NCBI GenBank assembly: GCA_027533385.1
Contig: JAPZUE010000055.1
Span: 62,001 to 126,000 of the forward strand
Length of the DNA stretch: 64,000 nucleotides
Direction of reading: 5' to 3'
Origin: Rhizobium sp.
GTDB lineage: Bacteria; Pseudomonadota; Alphaproteobacteria; Rhizobiales; Rhizobiaceae
Positions 17,444-24,724 of the stretch are shown one piece after another. Positions within the stretch are counted from its first letter, which is position 1, and every line of letters starts with the position of its first letter. Below the pieces are notes generated by a model. The model saw only the letters and a list, made by a program, of their open reading frames with translations. It was not told the DNA's origin and ran no database searches. Both the position numbers and the translations under genes were made by a program.

Positions 17444-18298
17444 ATGTCACTCTCCGTAGACCAGTTGCTTGCCAACCCCGATCTGCATGAAACAGTCCGG
17501 GAGCAGTCACGTGCGCTGCTCCGCGTCAACGATGAAACGCCGAAGCTGGCTGCCGTTTTTGGAACACAGCAGCGCTGGTTGCTCGGCCATCTTGCGATGG
17601 GCCAGTATTTTTCGGAGGTCGCGAAAGGCAACCCGGAGCCGGTGATCCTGATGGCCCGCTATCTGGAGCAGGTCAAGACGCTCGGCATCTCTTCAGTCAA
17701 CACGGCTGATGCCTTCATCAAGGAAATGCTGGTCTATGGCATCGCGCTGAATGGCCAGACATCCGATCGCCGCAGCAGACCCTTCATCCCGGCCCAGCAG
17801 ACAATCGCCGCTACCCGCCGCTGGGTCTTTATCCATCTGGAAAGTCTTGATCGGATGGATGGTGGCCACAGACTCGACGGTTTCGAAGCGGATGAAAGCG
17901 TGCTGGCGCGCCTGCATCCGGAGATCACAACCCGTGCCATGATCGCGCCGGAGCTTCGCAGCCCACCCAAGACATGGTCGCTGTTCACCTGGCTCAACAA
18001 TGGCGGCATCGTCATGGATTGGCTGATGCTCGGTGTCGAACCGGCCGAACCCGGCCTTGAGCGGGTGCCGACCCAACTGCGCTCTGTGCCGGAACTGGCA
18101 GAAACCTTCCGCCTCTCGCGTACCCATCTGACCCGCAAGCTGCGCGAGGCAGAGGCAATCGGCAGCATTGGCTGGGAAGGCAGTCGCGGTCGGTCCGTCA
18201 TGTGGATCTCGCGCAATTTCCTGCACGAGTACCACACAACCCAGGCCCACAAGCTTTCGATCATCGACGCCGCCTGCGAAAAGATCGGCCTGCGCTAA
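17444..18298 (+). CDS. Unknown protein with C-terminal winged helix
   Basis: A 284-residue soluble protein that I cannot place in a named family. The N-terminal two thirds are mixed and without membrane segments. The C-terminus (about residues 205-265) looks like a winged helix: PELAETFRLSRTHLTRKLRE as helix-turn-helix, then a GSRGRSVMWIS wing. This suggests a transcription factor, possibly cyclic-nucleotide or small-molecule dependent, but no sensor motif is visible. The ATG at 17444 has no good ribosome site; a TTG at 17381 would add 21 residues. It follows prs and converges with the DUF779 gene, overlapping it by four bases. Confidence 0.65.
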   Translation: MSLSVDQLLANPDLHETVREQSRALLRVNDETPKLAAVFGTQQRWLLGHLAMGQYFSEVAKGNPEPVILMARYLEQVKTLGISSVNTADAFIKEMLVYGIALNGQTSDRRSRPFIPAQQTIAATRRWVFIHLESLDRMDGGHRLDGFEADESVLARLHPEITTRAMIAPELRSPPKTWSLFTWLNNGGIVMDWLMLGVEPAEPGLERVPTQLRSVPELAETFRLSRTHLTRKLREAEAIGSIGWEGSRGRSVMWISRNFLHEYHTTQAHKLSIIDAACEKIGLR

Positions 18299-18687
18299 CC
18301 GACTGGCGATGCGCGGTGCTGCATCGGCAGCGGACAGGCCTCCCCGCCACTGAACAGGCGTGACCGCGTGAGAAACCGCCGCTCCCGCCCATTGTCGAGC
18401 GAGAACATCCCGCCCCTGCCCGGCACCACGTCGATGATCAGCTGCGTATGCGCCCAGACGGCATACTGGCTGCCGCTGATATAGAACGGCACGCCGCCGA
18501 TCTCGCCTAGCTTCACATCCGTCTCGCCCACCCGGTATTCGCTCGCCGGATAACACATCGGCGAAGATCCGTCGCAGCATCCGCCGGACTGATGGAAGAG
18601 GATGTCGGGGTGATCTTGTCTGATCTCGGCGAGAAACGCGAGTGCGGCTTCGGTCGCCACCACGCGCGGCTGATCTCCGCTGGTCAT
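18295..18687 (-). CDS. DUF779 family protein
   Basis: A 130-residue cytoplasmic protein of the DUF779 family. Conserved features are FHQSGGCCDGSSPMCYP (about residues 29-45), with three cysteines that could bind metal or form a disulfide, and the VPFYISGSQYAVW and GRGGMFSLD segments. DUF779 genes typically sit beside NAD-dependent acetaldehyde or chloroacetaldehyde dehydrogenases, exactly as here, and are thought to assist them, but the mechanism is unknown. The ATG at 18687 follows AGGAGGGC. Two GC-rich hairpins separate it from the dehydrogenase gene, which may reduce its share of the transcript. Confidence 0.85.
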   Translation of the reverse strand: MTSGDQPRVVATEAALAFLAEIRQDHPDILFHQSGGCCDGSSPMCYPASEYRVGETDVKLGEIGGVPFYISGSQYAVWAHTQLIIDVVPGRGGMFSLDNGRERRFLTRSRLFSGGEACPLPMQHRASPVG

Positions 18688-18795
18688 TGTTTGCCCTCCT
18701 GGTTTCAGAACGAAAGAACCCCTCCTCCTGGTCAAGAACAGGAAGAGGGGGCATCGAGGGGCGGCATCGGCGGAACACCGCCCCTGGGGAGGGTC

Positions 18796-20310
18796 TCAGA
18801 AGAAGCCCAATGCCTTCGGGCTGTAGCTCACCAGCATGTTCTTGGTCTGCTGGTAGTGATCGAGCATCATCTTGTGGGTCTCGCGACCGATGCCCGACTG
18901 CTTGTAGCCACCGAAGGCCGCATGCGCCGGATAGGCGTGGTAGCAGTTCGTCCAGACGCGCCCGGCCTGGATGTTGCGGCCGAAGTGGTAGCAAGTATTG
19001 GCATCACGGCTCCACACGCCGGCACCGAGGCCGTACAGCGTGTCATTGGCGATTTCCAGCGCTTCCGCCTCGTCCTTGAAGGTCGTCACCGAGACGACGG
19101 GTCCGAAGATCTCTTCCTGGAAGATGCGCATCTTGTTGTGACCGCGGAAGACCGTCGGCTTGACGTAGTAACCGCCCGAGAGATCGCCGCCCAGTTCGTT
19201 GCGATAGCCACCGGTCAGGACTTCGGCGCCTTCCTGTTTGCCGATGTCGATATAGGACAGGATCTTTTCGAGCTGTTCGGAAGAGGCCTGCGCACCGATC
19301 ATCGTCGACATGGCAAGCGGGTCGCCCTGGATGACGGCCTCAACGCGCTTGATCGCCTTTTCCATGAAGCGGTCATAGATCTTCTCATGCACCAGCGCGC
19401 GGCTCGGGCAGGTGCAGACCTCGCCCTGATTGAGCGCGAACATTGCAAAACCTTCGAGCGCCTTGTCGAGATAATCGTCATCCTCGCGCATGACGTCCTC
19501 GAAGAAGATATTCGGCGACTTGCCACCGAGTTCCAACGTCACCGGAATGAGGTTCTGGCTGGCATACTGCATGATCAACCGGCCGGTCGAGGTCTCGCCG
19601 GTAAAGGCGATCTTGGCGATCCTCGGGCTGGTCGCAAGCGGCTTGCCGGCTTCAAGGCCAAAGCCGTTGACGATGTTGAGCACACCCGGCGGAAGCAGAT
19701 CGGCGATCAGTTCGGCCAGCACCAGGATCGAGGCCGGGGTCTGCTCGGCAGGCTTCAGCACCACGCAATTGCCGGCAGCCAGCGCCGGCGCCACCTTCCA
19801 GGCGGCCATCAGGATCGGGAAGTTCCACGGAATGATCTGGCCCACGACGCCGAGCGGCTCGTGGAAGTGATAGGCGATCGTGTCATGGTCGACTTCGCCG
19901 ATCGTGCCTTCCTGAGAACGCACGCAGGCGGCGAAATAGCGGAAGTGGTCGATGGCAAGCGGAATGTCGGCGGCCATTGTCTCGCGCAGCGGCTTGCCAT
20001 TGTCCCAGGTCTCGGCACGCGCCAGGAGCTCGAGATTGGCCTCCATCCGGTCGGCGATACGGTTCAGGATATTGGCGCGCTCGGTGGTCGAGGTGCGGCC
20101 CCACTTGTCCTTGGCGGCGTGCGCTGCATCGAGTGCCAGATTGACGTCCGCTTCGTCCGAGCGTGCGATGTCGCAAAGCTTGCCGCCGGTGACCGGCGTC
20201 GTGTTGGAGAAGTAGCGCCCGTTCACGGGCTCGCGGAATTCACCGCCAATGAAGTTGCCGTATTTCAGCTTGAACGGCGAAGCAGCGATGGTCTGGACCT
20301 GAATGTTCAT
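18796..20310 (-). CDS. NAD-dependent aldehyde dehydrogenase (AldB/ExaC/AcoD type)
   Basis: A 504-residue aldehyde dehydrogenase that oxidises acetaldehyde-like substrates to acids. The NAD-binding PWNFP motif is near residue 165, the general-base Glu is in [10 protein letters not shown] near 264, and the catalytic Cys is in [11 protein letters not shown] near 302. The CTCPSR form is typical of the AldB/ExaC/AcoD branch used in ethanol, acetoin and chloroacetaldehyde metabolism. The leader carries a GGGACCC/GGGTCCC hairpin with a GGAGG in its loop, about 20 bases before the real ribosome site. DUF779 follows, and an AcoR-like regulator is encoded upstream on the same strand. Confidence 0.92.
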   Translation of the reverse strand: MNIQVQTIAASPFKLKYGNFIGGEFREPVNGRYFSNTTPVTGGKLCDIARSDEADVNLALDAAHAAKDKWGRTSTTERANILNRIADRMEANLELLARAETWDNGKPLRETMAADIPLAIDHFRYFAACVRSQEGTIGEVDHDTIAYHFHEPLGVVGQIIPWNFPILMAAWKVAPALAAGNCVVLKPAEQTPASILVLAELIADLLPPGVLNIVNGFGLEAGKPLATSPRIAKIAFTGETSTGRLIMQYASQNLIPVTLELGGKSPNIFFEDVMREDDDYLDKALEGFAMFALNQGEVCTCPSRALVHEKIYDRFMEKAIKRVEAVIQGDPLAMSTMIGAQASSEQLEKILSYIDIGKQEGAEVLTGGYRNELGGDLSGGYYVKPTVFRGHNKMRIFQEEIFGPVVSVTTFKDEAEALEIANDTLYGLGAGVWSRDANTCYHFGRNIQAGRVWTNCYHAYPAHAAFGGYKQSGIGRETHKMMLDHYQQTKNMLVSYSPKALGFF

Positions 20311-20386
20311 CTGTCATCCTCCCTGTGAAGGGACCCCTCCTCGGGTCCCGATGGCAGGATGATTGCTGCGTTCCGCTTCGGGAGAT

Positions 20387-20436
20387 AGTGGCGCGAAACA
20401 GTGCTGCAGCGCACAGTGTTTCAGGAATGCGACACT
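20387..20436. promoter_or_regulatory. Candidate operator ahead of the aldehyde dehydrogenase gene
   Basis: AGTGGCGC (20387-20394) and TGCGACACT (20428-20436) face each other around a second dyad, GAAACA...TGTTTC (20395-20422). The outer half-sites match the compact dyad ahead of the regulator gene at 21491-21514. I see no -24/-12 sigma-54 promoter in this region. Confidence 0.45.
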
Positions 20437-21392
20437 CAGTGCAGCTGGAAACGCTTCATCTTCCGGTGCAGCGTCGCGCGGCTGATGCCGAGCATCTGGG
20501 CCGCCTGAGATACGTTGCCGTTGGCACGCGACAGCACGCGGCGCAGGGCTGCCCGCTCGGCATCGTCGAGATCACCGGTCTTTTCTCCGCGCGTCTCGCG
20601 CAAGGCGTCAGCCGCCGGAACACCCTGGGCGATCAGCCCGTCATCGAGCTTCAGCGCCACGCGCGCCGCCTTGGTCGCGCCGAGGATCAGGTCATCCCCA
20701 TCGACGGCAATCAGAGCCGAAAGCGAATTGGCCTGGGGCACCACGACGATGCGCGCCCCCGCAAAGGCCTGCCGGAAGAGATTGCTCTCGACGCGCGCGG
20801 CAGCATCCCGAACGGCTTGCGACAGGATCGCCAGCGTCATGTCGGAAACGTCGCTGCGGCAGGTAGAGACATCAAGCGCTGCGGTCAGACGGCCGAGATG
20901 GTCGCGGATCGGCGCCGTTGCACAGGACAGCCCGATATTGGCGCTCATGAAGTGCTGGTCGCGGTGAATGACCACGGCGCGCTCGTCGGCAAGCGCCGTG
21001 CCGATGCCGTTGGTGCCCACACTTGCCTCGCTCCACAGCGTCTGCTGCCAGAGCCCCAGCTCCCGGAACTCGACATCGTCCCCCGGCGCCCCGCGCCGAT
21101 CGACGACAATGCCGTGCTGGTCGGCCAGAATGATGCAGCACCCCGACCGTCCGACCATCTGGTACAGGCGATCGACTTCGTCGGCCGAGCTGCCGATCAG
21201 CCGCTCCATGCGTTCGCGCGCTTCGCGAAACATCGCCTCGTCGACCTGAACGGGCTTGCGCCCCTCTTCCGGCTGCAGGTGGTAAAGGTTGAGACAGCGG
21301 CTCCACGAGGCCGCAACCGGCGAGGTCACGGCCGCCGACGCCTTCTGCGCCGTCGAATAGACGAGATCGGAATGTCTGAGATCCTGACGCAT
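20436..21392 (-). CDS. AcoR-like regulator without the AAA+ domain
   Basis: A 318-residue transcriptional regulator. The N-terminal part (about residues 55-190) is the GAF-type sensor found in AcoR and other acetoin/alcohol regulators, with the typical WSEASVGTNGIGTAL and HFMSANIGLSCATAPI segments. The C-terminus (about 275-315) is a Fis-type helix-turn-helix ending in NVSQAAQMLGISRATLHRKM. The sigma-54-contacting AAA+ domain of about 240 residues that joins these parts in AcoR is missing, and the linker reads smoothly with no sign of recent deletion. It cannot work as a standard enhancer-binding protein. GGGAGGAG sets the start at 21392. It likely controls the adjacent dehydrogenase. Confidence 0.82.
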   Translation of the reverse strand: MRQDLRHSDLVYSTAQKASAAVTSPVAASWSRCLNLYHLQPEEGRKPVQVDEAMFREARERMERLIGSSADEVDRLYQMVGRSGCCIILADQHGIVVDRRGAPGDDVEFRELGLWQQTLWSEASVGTNGIGTALADERAVVIHRDQHFMSANIGLSCATAPIRDHLGRLTAALDVSTCRSDVSDMTLAILSQAVRDAAARVESNLFRQAFAGARIVVVPQANSLSALIAVDGDDLILGATKAARVALKLDDGLIAQGVPAADALRETRGEKTGDLDDAERAALRRVLSRANGNVSQAAQMLGISRATLHRKMKRFQLH

Positions 21393-21490
21393 CGGCTCCT
21401 CCCAAAGCACGGGGGCCAGTATGCGCCTTCTATCCACAGAGGCAATCGCTCCTATAGGCGGCAAATGACCACGCCTCATTCGGCTGGCGA

Positions 21491-21514
21491 AAGTGGCGCA
21501 GAATTGCGACACTT
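21491..21514. promoter_or_regulatory. Inverted-repeat operator ahead of the AcoR-like gene
   Basis: AAGTGGCGCA-GAAT-TGCGACACTT is a 24-bp dyad with a single mismatched pair, lying about 100 bases upstream of the regulator start. The same half-site recurs at the aldehyde dehydrogenase promoter, suggesting autoregulation plus control of that gene. Confidence 0.55.
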
Positions 21515-21538
21515 GCCGCCTTGAGGATGCGCGGACGC

Positions 21539-23626
21539 TCAGGCAGCCAGATCGGAGCCCTTGTTGGTCGCAACTGCCGGCTGATCCATGGCCTCGGAAG
21601 ACGGTTGCGGATTGACGATATCCTGAAGCTCGGAAAGCGGCTGCGGCCTGCCGTAGAAATAACCCTGCACCTGCTCGCAGCCCTCATCCTGCAGGAAGCG
21701 CAGATGCTCGGCATTCTCCACACCCTCCGCCAGAACCGGGATATCGAGGCTCTGGGCCAGGATCAGCGTTGAGCGGACGATCGCCGCCGACTGCCGGCTT
21801 TCGGCGACGCTGTCGATGAAGCCGCGATCGATCTTGATCTTGTCGAAGGGGAAGAGCTGCAAGGTCGACAGGGAGGAGTAGCCCGTCCCGTAATCGTCCA
21901 TCGCGATCTTCACGCCGATACTCTTGAGCTGACGGATGATCGAGAGCGCATTCTGCTGGTCGGCAATGATGCCCGACTCGGTGATCTCGAGTTCCAGCCG
22001 CTCGGGCACGAGACCGGTTTCCTTGAGGATCTCACGAACCCGCTGGGGAAAGTTCGCATTGGCCAGCTGCTTCGGCGCGACGTTGACGGCAATCCGCAGC
22101 GGATTGCGCCACTGGGCCGCCTCGACGCAGGACCGCCGCAAAACCCAGTCACCGAGCTCCATGATGAAGCCGGTTCGTTCGGCGATCGGGATGAATTCCG
22201 CAGGCGAGATCATGCCCCGCTTCGGATGCCGCCAGCGCAGCAGCACTTCGAAACCCACCACCTCCCCGGTGCGGGTATTGTTCTGCTGCTGGAAGTAGAG
22301 CTCGAATTCACCACGCTCCAGACCTGACCGCATATCCATCGCCAGCGCGCTGCGCTCGCGCGCCGCCTGGTCCATCGACTTGTCGTAGAAACAGATCTGG
22401 TTGGTCCCGATGGATTTGGCACGGTACATCGCGATATCCGCCTGTGCCAGCAGGTCGTCGATCGTCTCGCTGCCGTCCGGGAAGACCGAGATCCCGATAC
22501 TCGTGCCGATGCCGAGCGTCAGCTCGTCCCATTCGATCGGCGCGCCGAGGTCGCGGATGATCCGCTGGGCCATCTGCTCCGCTTCCGAATGGGTGAAGAC
22601 CCGCGACGTCACCGCAACGAATTCATCCCCGCCGATACGGGCAACGAATTCGCCCTCGCGCAGTCTCTGGCCAAGGCGCTCGGCTGCAACCCGCAAGACG
22701 TGATCGCCGGCTGCATGGCCGTGCACATCGTTGATTTCCTTGAAACGATCAAGATCGAAGGACAAAAGATAGATCCGCCGGGATGACGCATTGGGCGTCT
22801 CCATCATATGCCCAAGGCGCTCGATGAAGGCCGCGCGGTTCGGCAGCCCCGTCAACGCATCATGCAGCGACAGCTGTCGGTAGCGCTCGACTGCGGACTT
22901 GGTGGACTGACGGTCGATGACATAGGTCATCGATCCGATTGACAGGAGCAGCAAGGTGACCAGAACCAGCACCACGGTCAGCACGCTCTCGGGCAGCATA
23001 TGCGCCGGCATCGCGGCCGTGGCATCCGGCACGACCGTGACGGCAGTCATCCCGATGAAATGCGTCGATGCGATTGCAAGTACCAGGGCCACACCGGCAC
23101 CATAACGGCAGAAGCGCGTTACCGGCCGGGCGATCCGGCTTGTCGCCAGCGCCCCGAAGATGGCACCCGCAATCAGCGATGCCACCACATAGGTCGAATT
23201 CCACTCGATATGGCCCTGCACCTGATAGCCGGACATACCGACATAATGCATGGAGGCGATCCCTGCCCCGACGATCGCGCCACCTGCCTCGATCAGCAGG
23301 CTGCGTTGGGTCGCCGCTGCGATCAGGAAGCCGATACCCGTGATGGTGATCGCAAGAACCAGCGAGATCAGTGTCGCTGTCGGTTCGTAGCCGGCGAGAA
23401 CATCGGCCTCATAGCCCATCATTGCGACGAAATGGGTGGTCCAGATCGCAGCACCACCGATCACGCTGGTCAGCGAAATCCAGCTGGCCCGTGCGATCCC
23501 GCGCGTGTTGCGGACCCGCCCGAAGAGCCGCATCGTCAGGAGCGAGCCGAACACACAAATGGTCACGGCCGCAATCAGCGACAGCGGATCGTGTTCGACG
23601 GCGATACAGGAAAGGACTTCGAGCAT
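21539..23626 (-). CDS. MHYT-GGDEF-EAL c-di-GMP turnover protein
   Basis: A 695-residue inner-membrane enzyme. The N-terminal 240 residues hold about seven spans with the MHYT repeats THFVAMMGY, MHYVGMSGY and THFIGMTAV, a sensor proposed to bind copper and respond to oxygen, CO or NO. Next comes a GGDEF domain with an intact GGDEF signature (about 345) and an EAL domain. The EAL signature reads EVLLR, and the other catalytic residues are kept (NVAP, ITES, DDYGTGYSS, KID, AEGVE, QGYFYGRP). Both synthesis and breakdown of c-di-GMP are possible. The ATG at 23626 was chosen over an upstream TTG. Confidence 0.9.
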   Translation of the reverse strand: MLEVLSCIAVEHDPLSLIAAVTICVFGSLLTMRLFGRVRNTRGIARASWISLTSVIGGAAIWTTHFVAMMGYEADVLAGYEPTATLISLVLAITITGIGFLIAAATQRSLLIEAGGAIVGAGIASMHYVGMSGYQVQGHIEWNSTYVVASLIAGAIFGALATSRIARPVTRFCRYGAGVALVLAIASTHFIGMTAVTVVPDATAAMPAHMLPESVLTVVLVLVTLLLLSIGSMTYVIDRQSTKSAVERYRQLSLHDALTGLPNRAAFIERLGHMMETPNASSRRIYLLSFDLDRFKEINDVHGHAAGDHVLRVAAERLGQRLREGEFVARIGGDEFVAVTSRVFTHSEAEQMAQRIIRDLGAPIEWDELTLGIGTSIGISVFPDGSETIDDLLAQADIAMYRAKSIGTNQICFYDKSMDQAARERSALAMDMRSGLERGEFELYFQQQNNTRTGEVVGFEVLLRWRHPKRGMISPAEFIPIAERTGFIMELGDWVLRRSCVEAAQWRNPLRIAVNVAPKQLANANFPQRVREILKETGLVPERLELEITESGIIADQQNALSIIRQLKSIGVKIAMDDYGTGYSSLSTLQLFPFDKIKIDRGFIDSVAESRQSAAIVRSTLILAQSLDIPVLAEGVENAEHLRFLQDEGCEQVQGYFYGRPQPLSELQDIVNPQPSSEAMDQPAVATNKGSDLAA

Positions 23627-23775
23627 GAACAAGGACCACGTTATGAAGAGATCCCTGCTTTAGCATTGGTCAATTTCAAACTGCTTGAGCGGAATGGTTA
23701 GCAAATCGACATCGGCACCTGAAACGCGAGGTCTGCAATCACAAACGCGTAATCGGTCGGCATGCCCCGGAGAAC

Positions 23776-23804
23776 CTTGCTATTCCGGCTCATCTGGTCT
23801 ATAG
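23776..23804 (+). promoter_or_regulatory. Candidate rplY promoter
   Basis: CTTGCT, 17 bases, CTATAG fits the alphaproteobacterial housekeeping consensus (CTTGAC, 17, CTATAT) well. It stands about 110 bases before the rplY start, leaving room for a leader. Confidence 0.55.
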
Positions 23805-23922
23805 GCGCCCGATCCGCACAGACACCCTTGGAGGCAATGTGGATGGGACCGGCAACGGTCTCCGGTTCTGGCATGACCAAGATGCGTCGCCAGGGCTCTC
23901 CAGTAACTTGAAAGGTAAAGCC

Positions 23923-24519
23923 ATGAGCCACGCTTCTTACGAGCTCAAGGCCGTAGCACGCGAACGGGTAGGTAAGGGGTCCTCCCGCGAACTTCGCCGC
24001 AACGGTTTCATCCCGGCTGTCATCTATGGTGACAAGCAGGCCCCGATTTCGATCTCGATCAACACCAACGAGATCACCAAGCGCATCCACGCCGGCGGTT
24101 TCATGACCACCGTCGCCATCATCGACATCGATGGCCAGAAGATCAGCGTTCTGCCGAAGGACTACCAGCTCGACGTCGTTCGTGACTTCACGATGCATGT
24201 CGACTTCCTGCGCATCTCGGCCGACAGCAAGGTCACGGTTGAAGTTCCGGTTCACTTCATCAACGAAGAGAAGTCGGCCATCAAGACCGGTGCCGTTCTC
24301 AACATCGTTCGTCACGAAGTTGAACTGCACTGCCCGGCTTCCGACATTCCGGAATTCCTGACCGTTGACCTCGCTGGCCTCAAGGTCGGCGACAGCGTGC
24401 ATATCTCGGCTGTCAAGCTTCCGGCTGGCACCAGCCCGGTCATCGCCGACCGCGACTTCACGATCGCCACGATCGTTGCTCCGGCTGGCGGCATGGACGA
24501 ATCGGCTGCTGACGCCTGA
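23923..24519 (+). CDS. rplY: 50S ribosomal protein L25/Ctc
   Basis: A 198-residue ribosomal protein of the long, CTC type that binds 5S rRNA. The N-terminal 5S-binding domain (about residues 1-95) has [20 protein letters not shown]. The C-terminal beta domain (about 100-185) has [11 protein letters not shown] and [13 protein letters not shown]. Codon use is strongly biased, with few rare codons, as expected for a highly expressed gene. GAAAGGT precedes the ATG. It has a strong promoter candidate and a strong terminator. In many alphaproteobacteria rplY is followed directly by pth; here two other genes lie between. Confidence 0.95.
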   Translation: MSHASYELKAVARERVGKGSSRELRRNGFIPAVIYGDKQAPISISINTNEITKRIHAGGFMTTVAIIDIDGQKISVLPKDYQLDVVRDFTMHVDFLRISADSKVTVEVPVHFINEEKSAIKTGAVLNIVRHEVELHCPASDIPEFLTVDLAGLKVGDSVHISAVKLPAGTSPVIADRDFTIATIVAPAGGMDESAADA

Positions 24520-24544
24520 TATTGCGATCCATCCGATCGATTGG

Positions 24545-24572
24545 AACCCACCCTGCAAAGGGTGGGTTTTTT
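24545..24572 (+). terminator. Rho-independent terminator of rplY
   Basis: AACCCACCCT-GCAA-AGGGTGGGTT followed by a T-run, 25 bases past the stop. A 10-bp perfect stem makes this a strong terminator that separates rplY from the genes beyond. Confidence 0.95.
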
Positions 24573-24724
24573 CATGCCCGCTCACCAGCACGAAGGTCGA
24601 ATCCAATCAGACTCCTTTAGGTAGATTTAAAGTATTTCGTGAAACGCTCCCGCTCTCAATTATTGCGTGAGGGAGCCTGAAGCAGCATGCCGCATCACCC
24701 CGCGCCGCGTGAGGCGGTCCGCTG

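Noticed and set aside
18592-20328. Open frame of 578 codons on the plus strand across the aldehyde dehydrogenase gene
   Set aside because: It is antisense to an intact enzyme with all catalytic motifs. The product is His/Arg/Asp-rich with no recognisable fold.
20311-20435. Sigma-54 promoter expected upstream of an AcoR-controlled gene
   Set aside because: No GG-N10-GC pair with a fitting context was found on the minus strand, and the regulator lacks the ATPase needed for such a promoter.
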